Of a stretch of 64,000 nucleotides of DNA, positions 20,946 through 32,739 are shown in pieces. A program made the position numbers and the translations under genes. A model generated the notes under the pieces. It was not told the origin of the DNA. It did not search any database and saw nothing but the letters and a program-made list of their open reading frames with translations. Position 1 is the first letter of the stretch; the number at the start of each line of letters is the position of its first letter. Source of the DNA: Cycas panzhihuaensis. Taxonomy: Eukaryota; Cycadophyta. The stretch lies in the NCBI GenBank assembly GCA_023213395.1, contig CM041465.1, forward strand, positions 176,335,741 through 176,399,740, given 5' to 3'.

Positions 20946-22230
20946 GTAAAACTTCTTAAGGAATTTCCCATTAATATCTTTCTCGAATTTAAGCCCTTCT
21001 AGGGTGGCTATCCTGTAGGCACCATTATCGAGGGATTCGATGATGATGAAAGGACCAATCTATCGAGGTTTGAATTTAATCAAGCGACCATGGAGATACT
21101 CAAGCTTGAGAACTTGGTCCCTAGGAAATAAAGGGTGGGAACGAAGATGTTTATTGTAGGCCCTTTGTGAGTGAGCTTTGGATGCCAGGTTAGCCTGATA
21201 AGCGGCTAAGCGTCTCTCATTCAAAGCTTTGAGGTCCAGTAGGTAAGCCTGACAGATCGACTCTTCGTCGATGAAACCTCGAAGGGAGACTCGCAAGGAA
21301 GGAATCTCCACCTCCAGTGGGAGTACCGGCTTAGTACCATAGACCAGGGAGAATGGAGTCATTCCCGTGGCAGAATGGATAGAAGTGCGGTAAGTGCATA
21401 AGGCGGAGGGCAACTGAAGGTGCCAATCCTTTTGGGATTGAGCAACGATTTTCTTGAGAATGTTGACGAGAGTCTTATTGAAAGACTCCACTTGGCCATT
21501 TGCCTAGAGGTAGTAAGGGGAGGAAGTCTTGTGAGAAATTTTAAACTTCTCACAAAGCTCATCCATCTCCTTATTACAGAAAGGAGTTCCGTTGTTAGTG
21601 ATTAGGACGTCCAGAATTCCAAAATGGTAAATGATGTGCTATTAAATGAACGTGGCAATCACTTTACCAGGGGTAGTGATCAAGGGGATGGCCTCTGCCC
21701 ATTTGGTAAAATACTCTGTGGCAGTCAAGATAAACTTGTGCTGCGACGATGAAGGTGGGAAGATAGCCTTAATAAGGTCTAGTCCCCACTGAGCAAAAGG
21801 CCATGGTGAAACAATGGGGATGTAGGGCCTCGAAAGGCACATGGGAAATGTTGGCATGTTCCTGACATCGCCGACATTTCAGAGCAAAGGCATGGGCATC
21901 CTTGAAAAGGGACAGCCAGAAATAACCCATGCGCAGGATCCTTTGGGCCATAGACTGGCCCCCAAAGTGACCCCCATAAATACCATGGTGGCATTCGCGG
22001 CAGTCGGGTCACTTCACAAGAGTGACGTAGCGGAGGAGGATCCCATCGAAGGACCTCTTATACAATATCTCGTCCATGAGGAGGTATTGCCTGGTAGAAG
22101 TCTAGACACGAGATCTAACTTTGCTACTGGCATCAGGGTGGTATTGCTACTATGTGAGATACCACACTATGTCATCGTACCACTCATCGTCAATGAGTCG
22201 ATGGGGAGAGGCTCCCTGAATCGTTAAGAT
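20946..22230 (-). pseudogene. int: Gyp-2 integrase (broken)
   Basis: Inserts the cDNA copy into the genome. In order: an H2C2-type zinc finger (HHGIYGGH and CRRCQEH, about 21990-21860); the catalytic core with WGLDLIK (first Asp, about 21830-21800) and EYFTKWAEAIPL; the second-Asp motif reading TNNGTPF where TDNGTQF is expected (about 21590-21605), so that Asp is Asn; NGQVESFNKTL with the catalytic Glu (about 21490); and a C-terminal part ending GRLIKFKPR (about 21060). At least three frameshifts or stops divide it. The D-to-N change is a G-to-A transition, and the enzyme would be dead. Confidence 0.9.
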
Positions 22231-22239
22231 AGACTCATC

Positions 22240-23628
22240 GGGGAGGGAGTTATCAACGGGGGCACCAAAGAAGTTAGGGATAAGAGCGTCTGTGAGTTGC
22301 TCGACCACTATCATTCCCTTCTTTGATTTCTAGTTAATGATATGGAGGTCGAATTCTTGAAGTAAGACGGCCCAACGACCAGCCCTACCCGTCAAATCCG
22401 AACGAGTTAGCAAGTATTGCAAGGGATCGGATTGAATGATCACCTTGGTGGTGTTGCCAAGCAAGTAGTGTCAGAACTTCTTAGTCGCATGGACCAAGGA
22501 GAGGCACTCCTTCTCGGTGGGGGAATAGTTAATCTCAGTAGTCACGAGGGTGCGATTGATGAAATATATAGCTCTCTCATTTCCCGAGTCATCCTCCTGA
22601 GCTAGCATAGTGCCCAAGGACTCGTCAATCACCGAGGTGTATAGGATGAAGGGCCTATCGAATCGAAGAGGCACCAACGTAGGAGCGGAAGCTAGGGCTT
22701 CCTTAAGTCCTTCGAAGGCCTTTTAGGTCTTGTTAGACCAGGCAAAAGGAGCTCCCTTCTTCAATAGATTCGTGAGGGGTTTAGTGCTGACAGCAAAGTT
22801 AGCTAAGAAGTGCCTAAGAAAACCAAGTCTTCCTAGAAACGACTTAATTTATCATTGAGTTCTAGGTGGTGGCATGTCAAGGATTGCTCTGACCTTATCA
22901 GGGTTAATCTGAATTCCTTGTTTAGACATAAGGAACCCAAGGAGTTTACCTAAGGTAACAGCAAATACACACTTGAGTAGATTTAGATTGACGTGATACT
23001 TGCGATATCGTGAGAAGATGGCACACAAGTCGGATGGATGATGGGCCCTGACACGGGAGAGACCCATCATATCATCCATGAAGGCCTCCAATGTGTTATT
23101 AATGAGGTCATGGAAAATGAAATGCATGGCTCTTTGGTAAGTAGCACCTACATTCTTAAGGCCAAAGGGCATCGCCTTATAGGCGAAGGTACCCCAAGGA
23201 GTAGTGAAGGCCATCTTATGGTGGTCTTTAGGAGAAATATGAATCTGGTTATAGCTAGAGAATCCATCCATTAGGGATATAACTTCAAATCCGATAGTGT
23301 GATCAATAATTTGATCGAGGAAGGGTAATCGGAAGTTGTCCTTAGGACAAGCATTATTGATGTTGCAAAAATTGACACATATACGGATTGCCCCATTCTT
23401 TTTAGCAACAGGGATAATGTTGGAGACTCACTTGGGGTAGTCAATAGAAGTAATCAGCCTAGCGTCCAGAAGCTTATCAACCTCCATCTTGATAGCGGCT
23501 GAGAGCTTCGGGTGAAGGGGATGTTGTTCCTGGCACATAGGGCGGGCGCTAGGAATGGTGGTGAGGTTATCGATGATAATGGAGGGGTCGATTCCCTTCA
23601 TGTCAGCATAATCCCACGCAAACACGTT
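22240..23628 (-). pseudogene. rt-rh: Gyp-2 reverse transcriptase and RNase H (broken)
   Basis: Copies element RNA to DNA. RT spans about 23590-22850: an MEVDKLLDARLI start, VAKKNGAIRICVNF (about 23420-23370), DGFSSYNQI, the fingers/palm segment GTFAYKAMPFGLKN, and the active site as FMDDM (about 23068-23083) where Y-x-D-D is usual. The connection holds FLGRLGFLRHF. RNase H follows at about 22680-22330 with the conserved Asp in TSVIDESLG, RAIYFINRTL, and NYSPTEKECLSLVHATKKF. Stops at the end of QEL (about 23629), near 23430 and near 22855 break it. Confidence 0.92.
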
Positions 23629-25284
23629 TCATAACTCCTGGAACAGAAGGGAGTACTCCCTTATCTCATCAGGGGAACATTCCAACCTGACCTTAATAAC
23701 CTTGCCGGGGGCCAAGACTATTTTTTGGGTTGCCCCCATGCACATGGCATTACCCTCCTCGAATTGGAGAGGGGCAAGGTCAACAAGAGGAGGTGGAATA
23801 AGAGACGGGATCGGATCAGCGAGTGTGGATCTGATCGCAAGGATCTTCTGGTGACCAAGCCTATGGTGACCAGAAGGCAAGTTGGGCGCAAAACCCACCA
23901 GATGCTCAAGCAGGGTTTCGTTATCCTCGAAGTAATCCACCCCATGGATGACCTGACTTCGAGTAAAGGAAGCACTGGAGGGAGTAGAAGCGATGGGACC
24001 TTGATGGTCATCGGGTTGCTCAACTTCCTCGCGGGATTCTGAAGGAAAGCTAAGAAGAGGCTTCTCAAAAGGAGCGAAAGGTAATTCTTCGAAGCCATTA
24101 CCTATGGGGGGTAATGAAGAAGAAGAACTAACGATGGGCAGGTCAATACGAGCGATGACATATGATATGTAGGAGTGGCTAGCCTCACCAACGAGAGAGG
24201 TTCTAGACGGGGATCTAGAACGAGACGGGTATGACCTACTGGTGCAGAGGAAAGAGACAGGGTGAAGATAATCCTTGTCTTTATCATGTGACTCATCGTC
24301 ACTAAACGAAGTAAGGTACCTATAACTCCCAACGCCAATAGGGACAAACTGTGTGAGACTAGGGGAAGAAGATGCAGGATCTTCTTCGGATGGGTTAGGT
24401 ATACTAATAGAGCAGGCCAAGGCATGCGCAGAAGGGCCTTGGTTTGCCGAATTGGTGGAACAAGTTTGTTTGGTAAACGAGCATTCATGGGGAATCACTC
24501 TCATTCGTCCATCATACATGAATTTAAGTTGCCCCCAAAGAGTCGAGCACACGGCTCCCATTTGGTCAAACCATGGACGACCTAGAAGGAGGTTGTAGTC
24601 AACGTCAACATTGAGGACTACAATGTTGGTAAGAATAGTCTTGCCCTCAAGGGTAAGCGGAATCGTGACAGATCCCAAAGGGGTCTTCTTGCTACTGTCA
24701 TAACCTTGGCATTGCCATGGAATAAGTTCCAAGGTAGAGATACTAAGCTCTTGCATGACATGTAAGGGCATGGCATTGACAGAAGAATTGTTGTCAACAA
24801 CAGTTCTTCGGAGGGTACAATTAGGCATATCAATAGTGATAGTGAACGGGAAGTTCCACTGACATTCCCTTTCACTGGCGGGAGGAAGATCCTTAGGATC
24901 AAATGAGATAATGGGTCCACGACTTTGGGTGACACCGAAAGTGTGGACAGGTGCATCACTCGATCCTAAAGCTTCTAGGAGGAGGGGCCGTTGCTTGGGA
25001 CAACTCCTTAAAACGTCCATTAAGGACATTCCTGCAGTAATAGTATGAAGCTCATCCATGATGGAGAAGGGCTTACCCTTCACGGTAGGCTAGGTAAGTG
25101 CCCTTCGAAAATCGTAACGACCTGGGCGTACAGGAATAGCCTTAGGAAAGAGAGGTATTTCTGGGGGAAGGTTCTCTAGAAGAGGGTCGAAAGGAGCAGA
25201 AGAACAAGAGGCTCCTGCTGCTTCCTTAGCGGCTTGAGACTGTGTAAGGGCATAAGAAGGAGTCGCTTCAAGCAACCGGATCAC
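23629..25284 (-). pseudogene. pro: Gyp-2 protease and protease-RT linker
   Basis: The longest open frame of the window: 25083-23629 has 484 codons without a stop. The protease active site reads VDNNSSVNAMP (about 24783-24803) where VDNGSS is expected (the Gly is Asn). NVDVDYNLLLGRPWFDQMGA follows near 24600-24540. The rest is a Ser/Pro-rich linker with GVGSYRYL, then FEEGNAMCMG and VRLECSPDE just before RT. An upstream stretch 25284-25090 (LLEATPSYALTQSQAAKEA) joins it to gag and is cut by one stop at about 25087. Confidence 0.88.
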
Positions 25285-27518
25285 CTTCTTCCCCTTATTC
25301 CGGGGTCGCGAAGGTGATGGGGTGCGACAATTTGGAGAACGAGAGGAAGAAGACGAGTTCCAGGCGCCCTTCCCTTTGTCGCGGGAAGGACGAGAATCAG
25401 GCGATGTTCCTCGGTTCCTATTATTCTTGGTTTGGGTGTTGCGATCATGTTCCCCATGTTTAGGGAACGAACCCTTGTGAACTGGTTGGTCTAAATTAGG
25501 CTTTGAGGCCCGTTTGGAGGAAGAGTCACGTCGAGGGGCATCCTTAGGATGCTGGGCCCTAAAACGCGAGTCATCATAAAAGCACTCCCCATGAATGGAG
25601 CACCACTTCTTCTCAAGCGGAGGGTCTAACCTTCTTGCTTGAGAGGACTGGGCATTTCCATTCCTAGGGAGAGGAGCTTGGGTTGTTTGTTGGACTTGTT
25701 TATTAGATGTAGGGGATGAAGGAGCTTGAAGCTTGAGTTACTTCATTGTACGCTCGAACGAGCGTATGGCTGATATGAGAGGGTCTAAAGTCCTCTCAGT
25801 CAGATGAGAGGAAGACCGGGTAAGTTGTGAAGGTTTGGTATCTTTGGTTGGGGGTGGTGCCTCACGGCGCTGTGAGGGCTTAAGAGGTTTCTTGAGACCG
25901 GCTTGGATCTCAATAGCCTCTAATGCCAAACACTTGGCGATCACAGAGTCACATGTGGTTGCCCCCATTTTAAGGACTTCCACATGTACTTCGGGATGAA
26001 GTGCATTGACGAAGAGGTCTCGCTTCAACTCCTCGGGCAATGTTGCATTAGTGGAGTGAAGCAAGTCATGGAATCGCTACACAAAGTCACGATTCATTTC
26101 ATTGTGACCTTGTTTAAGTGAAAGAAGCCACTTTATTCTGCTCTTGAATGGATGGGCTACATCAAAATAGTTGATGAACTCATCTACCAATTACTGGAAT
26201 GAATGGATAGAATGGGCAGGGACACGGTAGAACCACTTGAGGGCGTCACCCTACAAGGATCGCAGGAATAATTTTATTAAAATGTGGTCGTAAGCCTAGT
26301 AATCGATGCATGCCATAGAAAAACTACGCATATGCTCCGTCGGGTCTTACGACGAAGTTCCGTTAAATCTAGGAACTTCAGGGGGATGAGGCAGCAGATT
26401 GGTTCTTAACACCTCGATGGATAGGGGTGTTGACCTAAAGTCCATGAAGGGGTATGCCTTTTCCTGGACCATAGGATCAATGAATGTCATAGTAGGTAAT
26501 GAATAAGGAGTGGATGGGGGTGGGACACCCATCCCTCCTTGAGGAAACGCCCCCTACTAAGAAGAGGCGTGGGGGTAGGTGCCTTGGAAGGGAGTCAGGT
26601 TCCCTTGCGAAGGCACAACAAATGGAATTACGTTGGACGATAAACAAGATGGATGTGGAACCGAGTTTTACCCATATGGGCCACTCGTAGGTGGAGCGAC
26701 CCCATATGGGTGTAGTGGATCCACCCCATAAACTAGGAGACGACTTCCTCTACCCTATCCCCAAGGTTGAGAAGTATACCCTGGGGGAACGTAGAAGGAA
26801 GCTCCAATGTACTGGCTTTGAGAGTGTGTGGGAGCAGGTCCCACATGACTGGTACCCAAAAGGCTAGTAGGATCGATGAGCCTACTAGGAAAGGTATGCA
26901 CCACATTAGGGGATGGCATGTTGGTTTGGTTAGGGACAGGTATGCTAACCTTTAATTAAGGGAAAGACACACCACAGGGAGATCTCGAAACACTAGGACC
27001 TCGATGAGAAATCGAAGGCGCAACACATGCCCCCATTGCAGGAATAGGAAAGGAGCGGGATACATGTGTAGTCACAAAGGGATTTGTTGTCAAAGGAAGA
27101 GTAGATGAGGATGAGGCATGCGGGGGAGGAGCAGAAGAGGAAGAGGCTCCTCCACGAAGAGCACCCTTAAGCCACCTAGGACGCGATTGCAAGCATGCCA
27201 CATGGCGACACTCGTTGAGAGCTTTAACTACATCGATAGGAGAGGTTCCTACATACTCGTAAGAGGTAATTGGGACCTCAAACAAGGTAGGTCCCTCAGG
27301 GTATTCCTCATAAGAGTGGATGATTACGTGGCAAGTCTCAAGAGGAGCAGATCCTTCTATGGCATGGGTAGAGGGATGGACGTCGAGTGAGAGATGTTGG
27401 TCACTTGGGTAATAAAGGGGTTCATCACCCTCTTGGGTGGATCCGGGGATAGAGGAAGGAAAAACATGGGTTTCTAAGGTTGAGGTGTGGTAGGCCTAAT
27501 CAGAAGAGTATCCCTCCA
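25285..27518 (-). pseudogene. gag: Gyp-2 gag (broken)
   Basis: Starts at the ATG near 27518 (MEGYSSD, then a TAG), the same start as Gyp-1. A low-complexity N-terminal region with SSSSAPPPHASSSS lies near 27150. The gag domain runs about 26420-25950: PPEVPRFNGTSS, then the HSIHSF and FDVAHPF landmarks, WLLSLKQGHNEM and FHDLLHSTNATLPEELKRDL. The zinc-finger-like C-x2-H-x4-H-x4-C of Gyp-1 is C-x2-H-x4-Y-x4-F here (about 25595), so two ligands are lost. A basic Ser/Arg-rich tail (25480-25300) precedes the protease. TAG and TAA stops interrupt several places. Confidence 0.85.
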
Positions 27519-27784
27519 TAGTTAGATCAGAATCTCACAAAGGAAGAGGGCAATACTCGGGGTCTTCTAACAATGGAGGTAAATCGCGCAAGCGACAGGA
27601 AAAGCATCGCATGCAACGTCAACCAACAATGTTAGGAAAAAGGAGAGGGTGGTAAAAGCACACACGTTGGGGGCTGTCCAACGAAGAGATCAAAATAGGT
27701 GAAAAGGATCACAAAAAAGGTAGCGAAACCAACGAAAGAGAGCAGAAACTAGCTCCCTTACTGGCGCCTCAAGATGGTGGGCCA
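27519..27784 (-). other. Gyp-2 leader and decayed primer site
   Basis: Between the 5' LTR and gag. Next to the LTR (27784 downward) the minus strand reads TGGCCCACCATCTTGAGG, aligned with the Gyp-1 site TGGCGACCATGCTGGGGA. The shared following words GCCAGTAAG and AACTAGT/AGCTAGT confirm the position. Confidence 0.65.
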
Positions 27785-30504
27785 TGGACGTCTATGGGAT
27801 AGCTACCTAACTAATAGGTATGGTAAGAGCGAGTGATAATATGACTGAGAAAGAGACCTATAAGTAGGGTAATTACCATGCAGGGCGCCCCGTGCACCGG
27901 AGCATGAGTTCGGGACCTGCAATGGAATGTAGCTACCAAAGGGTGATCCCCTACCACTTCGAACAAGGGGTGAGGAGGCATAGGGTTAGCCTAGGTTAAC
28001 CTAAGGGAAGGATCCTCCCACCCTTGGATGGCTGAAAGGGAAAGGAGAGGAGCCTTCAAGGGTCTCCTTAAAGCAACAGGAAACAAAGAAGGATAGGTAG
28101 ATGGTTGGCCTATAGACGGGGTCACTTTGGTTATCCGGAAAAGCGGGGAACCAAAGGAAAGCAAGAGGGATGACCCAAGAAGATGGGTCAAGGCATGCCT
28201 AAGTAAACTAACCAAACATGCAAGTAATATGGAGAGCAAGAAGCTTACATGGCAAAGAAAAAGAGGAAAGGTGAAAAGGAGCGATTCCTAAGACCTTTTC
28301 CTATGGGTAGAGAAGATGCATGCAATGAAATAAATAAAGCATGAACCAAAAGCAAAGTTAAGTTTCCCTTTTGATTTCCGATAGGTTAATTACTACTTAT
28401 GAAAAGGAATTCGAAAGGGAAGAGTAGTAGGGTGGAGCAAGGCATGTACCTAGACCGGAGGCGTGCATGACAAGGGCACTCTCGAGGGACACCAAAACTA
28501 CTCCACGAGATGTGGCAGGTGCGAAGTGTCGCGGTGGATTGAGATGAGGGGCTCTCTTACCTTCCCCAGAAAAATACTAAAGTACAAAACCAAGGAAAGA
28601 AAGAAACCAAATACTAGTAACCAATGGAGTATGAAAGTACAACATGTATAAGAGCACTTACTGGTAGCAGAACGAGCGAAAAATACCCTTTGTACTCTCC
28701 AAGCACCTACAAGCAATGGTGACCTCCCCCTTCTCGGAGAAAGGGTACTAACATGCAATGACGAGATACTAACAATACATGTCTATGTAATACAAATATA
28801 AACTAAAACACATATATGTTAGCATCAACATAATGATGATAATATGTAAAAGAGGACGACCAAAGCGAAAGGAAAGTAATCGTAGAGCCTCGGAGTGGCC
28901 CACCTCCTGCAAGGAATAACCCTGACCTCCCCCAAAAACCATAAGGCAGCGAGGGCAAGGCCAAGAAAGATAGCTGGAAATAGTAGCGAGGGAGTATGAA
29001 GGAGTTAAAGAAGACCTACGACGCACCAGAGTGCTATGGAGAGCAAACTGGGCTGCCGGGGAAAGAGTTAGGCAAAGAACAAGTGGTCGAGACCTATGTG
29101 AGTCGCCCAGACCTGAGCCTAAGCCCTCAAACCAGTGCTGCAACGTGTGAAAGCACTAATTTCAGTGGCTAAGGAAGGGCCAACAAACCCTTGTTTGAGT
29201 GCCCAGGATAGCACGAGGCAAGAGGGAAGGTTTAGGGGGCTTGAAGCCGCTTGAGGAGTGTGGAAGGTGGTGCGAAATCCACCCAGCTCTCTCCCAAACC
29301 CTATGTCAACCCTCAGTACCACTACCTTGAGTAACAAATGCAAGTAAGGAGGCACTATAACAGAGGTGAAACAGTCCAACATAAAGGGGAAAACAACCCT
29401 CTCAAAGACAAGCAAAGAAACAAGTGAGATAGAGCATCAATAGTATAAGATAAATGACTCAAATCAGTGAATACCTAAGTGGAAGAGGAGAGGTGCTTGC
29501 CTCAGCTAAGGGCTGGTAAGGAGAGGCTAAGAAATTAGCCCAAAAACTAGGGTGTAGTAGGTTTGGGACCCTACTAATGAAGTTGGAGGGAGAACACCTG
29601 TACTTGGAATGCTTGGAGACTGCTAAGGGTAAGAATCTACTGAAATCTCTCCAAGGGGCCCTCTCCAAGGTGTGTGAGGGGCTGGGAAGATGTCCTAGCC
29701 ACACTGAAGGAGAGTTGGGCACTGGAGGAGAGACACAGGTCCTGTAGTAGCAGCAGGGCAGCTGAGAAAAGTAGAGCACAGCGTGGTTTCCTTAAGGAGC
29801 AATCCAAAAAGTAAGCAAAAAGTTCCCAAAAATGAGTAGATGATGACTTAAGTACCTAACCCAAACCCTAAAGCGAGTGATTAGGGCACGACTAGCAGCA
29901 AGTTAAGTCACGAGACACATGGAAGTTTTGCAATAAATGTGAAATTCCCATGGCGGATTTTAAAAAATAAGTTAGAATAGTCATACCGCCGCAAAATCTG
30001 CGATACTGCGGATATTCTAGTGGTATCACAAAAATCGCGGCAGTATTCGCCCAGAGGTAAAAACAGGCCTGGCCAGCCAGCTAGGCTGTGGGCAGATGAT
30101 AAAAAGGGCTAATAGGGGGCTGAGACACCTACCCAGGGATAAACAAGCCAACAAATAGGTCTAAAAGAGCAAAAATAGGGCTCAAACGGTGTAGCAAGTC
30201 AACCAAACGATGACGGGTCATCACACGGGCGGAGGTGGCATAAGCCAAATGGATCTTGGAGCGAGGAGGGCAGAATGCAAGAAGTAGAGTGGCCACCAGG
30301 GTGCCACACTCGCTAGGAGTGTGCCCCTGCTATAGTTGTCATAGGCTAAAATAAGTGTAGGCGAAGGCAAAGTTGTCTACAAGGCCACAAACATGCAGAC
30401 ATGTAAGCAAACACATATCAAAAGAAAGCGATGCTAAGGTGAGAAACATACCTACACTTACCTGAGTCGGTGATTCTGTATCCATTCCCAGAAGTTGGGA
30501 AACA
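27785..30504 (-). repeat. Gyp-2 5' LTR (2.72 kb)
   Basis: Pairs with 13621-16337 along its whole length. In its own direction it starts TGTTTCCCAACTTCTGGGAA. It carries the same GCGGTA-word cluster (about 29985-30050). In its first 70 bases and in a segment near its end (GCTCCGG.GCACGG, about 27890-27910) it resembles the Gyp-1 LTR; elsewhere the two LTR types cannot be aligned by eye. Confidence 0.92.
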
Positions 30505-30509
30505 GAGGC

Positions 30510-31728
30510 TCTTTTCTAGATCTAAATTAGCGTTGGCAACCCATTGCCACGCTGGTTTTAGACTTTCATCTGTCAGTTTTGGGCACCACATGAGCCCCAA
30601 AACCACTTCTTGCTGGTTAACAGTTTGCTACCCACCCAGTCATATGATTTGCTATCTGTAGCATCTCATTCTTTGGGTGCTTGCATACCTTTTAGTTACC
30701 TTTTTCCTTCTTATTATTCACTACCCCATGTTCTTGCTGCGAGTTTATCTTCCTTTCCTAAGGCTACGTGGAGGCTTCCTGTGGGTGAGTTAGCCATTCC
30801 GAGGCTATACTCTTATTTGGGTATCATTTGCAATAACTATTAGTGGAAACTTTGTTGAATGTTGTTCCATTAAATAGTAATACATATGCTTAGCTTAATT
30901 TGATTCTTTTTCCTTTAAATTTAGTATACATATTAGATCTGTTTTGTAGCCCCTCTTCTGAGAGGGAGACACTTTCTTGTTTGCTTAGTAGGATCTCGCA
31001 TTAGTGGATTCACGTGTGGAACAAACCCATTGCAGGTTAGTTCCATATTTGATACTTTTTGTCATTTTCTGTTATTTACCGTTCATTTTTTACATATATT
31101 GGGGAGGTAAGCTAGCCCCTCTTCAGTCATTCATGGCATCCATCGCTGACGGGTATCGCATGCGCAACAAGTGGAGCAGGAAGGAGCGAGAAGCAAAGAG
31201 ATGCGTAGTGCTCCATTCAGATGCTAGGTCCAGGTATTTTCCTTGTCCTTACATGTTTCTTTTATGGTGTTGTACTTCTTGCACATGCTTGCATAGTTAG
31301 AAACACATAAGAAACCGAAAGTAGAAAGGAACATACTTTTACTTCGAGCATCTTTTATCTAGTGGTTAGTCTAGCATATTTAAATAGTTCATTTCGTGTT
31401 AGAACTACCCATACCTTGCCCCTTTGGCCAGCTTATGCCTAGATGCTACACTTTACCTACATTCCTATTCTCGTGTTGCCTTCTCACTTTCTTGAGAAGA
31501 TGCAACGTGCTAGGTTCTCTCCTCCTCTTCTCAGCCATCTAAGGGATAGGAAGGCCTCACTTTGTGTAGCTACCTATAAGCAACCAGGCACCTCTACAGG
31601 TCTCGAATCTGCACTTCAGCACATGGACATCCTACGAGGTAAAGTCCTTGCTGTTTAGCCTAATCTAGCTTTGTATAATTCATTTCCTTTGCTAAATGTA
31701 GGGATACCACCCCGTAGTAGGTGTTTCA
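30510..31728 (+). repeat. Gyp-1 3' LTR, second part
   Basis: Matches 2501-3718 of the 5' LTR, beginning TCTTTTCTAGATCTAAAT right after the GAGGC duplication and ending GTGTTTCA. It closes Gyp-1. Confidence 0.92.
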
Positions 31729-31733
31729 GCAAG

Positions 31734-32739
31734 CACTCTAAAGACACTTCAAGCAAACACTCTAAAAGCACTCCAAATAAGCATTCTATTTTCAGTTAAA
31801 TGTATGTTTGATGTAATTCGATAATCTTTTTACTCTTCCTAAAAGGAACACATTACGTACGCTATTTTTTACCATCTTGTACCTATTCATACACTTGCCA
31901 AGATTGAGATACCTTGGTTGGAAGAATTCCATGCCATAAAGTAGGTGTGGGTTTGAAGTTGGGACTGGACTAAACTGGAATATTGGTGAGGTTTGGTTAG
32001 CCATACCATCGTGCCTCAATTAGGGATCATCCTGATAATCAACCAAGAAAATTGAAACTTTAATACAATATTAAAATATACCCAATCCAATATCCATCAT
32101 AGCCATGGGTATGCACATACCACTCTTTAGAGGAGGTATATAGTTGTTCATTGGTGAATTGGGTGAGGATTGTGAGTACCTGGGCTCCATTATGACTTGG
32201 ATTTCATCACTAAGTACAATTATAGGTATCATGGGTGAAGGCCAACTTAATTCTACTAGAATCCTAGGCATCCCTTCAACAACCTCAACTACATGTTGGA
32301 CACAAGTTAGAGGTTATTGGGTTGATTACACATCTTACATTTGAGTTTCAAGTTGTGTAATTCCAATGATGTCAACTTCTACATTGGCCTACAATCTTGT
32401 ATATTGATCACTTACTTATTTATAAAAAGTGATCCATAGTGTAATCACAATCATAGTACTTCTCATATTCTTGCTACGTCAGATTAATATTTGTCACAAG
32501 TGTTAGTGGCCAATTTTTATCATGGTGCTTCTCATATTCACCTTTCGTCGACAATATTTGTCACAAGTGTTGGTGACTTTTCTCTAAGTTACTCCCTTCA
32601 TCTTTAAGCAGCCATTCTCACTTCTTCTTCCTTCTGCTACACTACTTCATTATATTTCCCATTTGTAAATAATGATTGGTTATTTATTTCCATCACTTTT
32701 ATAATTCCTTGTTTATTTCTTCCCTTCTAAAAAGACACT
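31734..32739 (+). repeat. Cop-1 leader, second part
   Basis: Continues the leader broken at 1144: the 24-base repeat region, then a segment matching 39060-39670 (Cop-2) and the reverse strand of 53925-54945 (Cop-4). A direct repeat of about 75 bases (ATATTTGTCACAAGTGTT, with CATGGTGCTTCTCATATTC) occurs at about 32470-32580. The total leader is about 2 kb, long for a copia element. Confidence 0.75.

Larger units (their letters stand above)
13621..30504 (-). mobile_element. Gyp-2: full-length Ty3/gypsy (Tat-like) element in the 3' LTR of Gyp-1
   Basis: About 16.9 kb, minus strand, flanked by a perfect 5-bp duplication GAGGC (13616-13620 and 30505-30509). It starts TGTTTCCC (at 30504) and ends ATCCA (at 13621). 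Order in its own direction: 5' LTR, decayed primer site, gag, protease, RT, RNase H, integrase, antisense PMD gene, second RNase H frame, polypurine tract, 3' LTR. Size, long LTRs and RT-RH-INT order fit Ty3/gypsy, Tat-like. All coding parts carry stops. It is the youngest insertion in this left-hand nest. Confidence 0.92.
1145..31728 (+). mobile_element. Gyp-1: Ty3/gypsy (Tat-like) element lacking RT, RNase H and integrase; hosts Gyp-2
   Basis: Starts TGTTTCC and ends GTGTTTCA, flanked by GTAAG (1140-1144) and GCAAG (31729-31733), a 5-bp target duplication with one transition. The empty site is visible in Cop-2 near 39048-39052. Without Gyp-2 and the second copy of its duplication it is about 13.7 kb. 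It holds: 5' LTR 1145-3718; gag from 3983; protease about 6193-7160; no RT/RH/INT; an antisense PMD gene 8380-10316; a sense RNase H frame to 11937; polypurine tract 12283-12295; and a 3' LTR split by Gyp-2. Gag/protease type, long LTRs and an antisense extra frame resemble the Tat lineage. This lineage call is inference without a phylogeny. Confidence 0.88.

Noticed and set aside
24102-24488. 128-codon minus-strand frame beside the Gyp-2 protease linker
   Set aside because: It is an alternate-frame shadow of the 484-codon protease-linker frame.
1145-31728. A single 30-kb giant retrotransposon
   Set aside because: The apparent size comes from Gyp-2 inserted into the 3' LTR; the GAGGC duplication and opposite strand show two elements.
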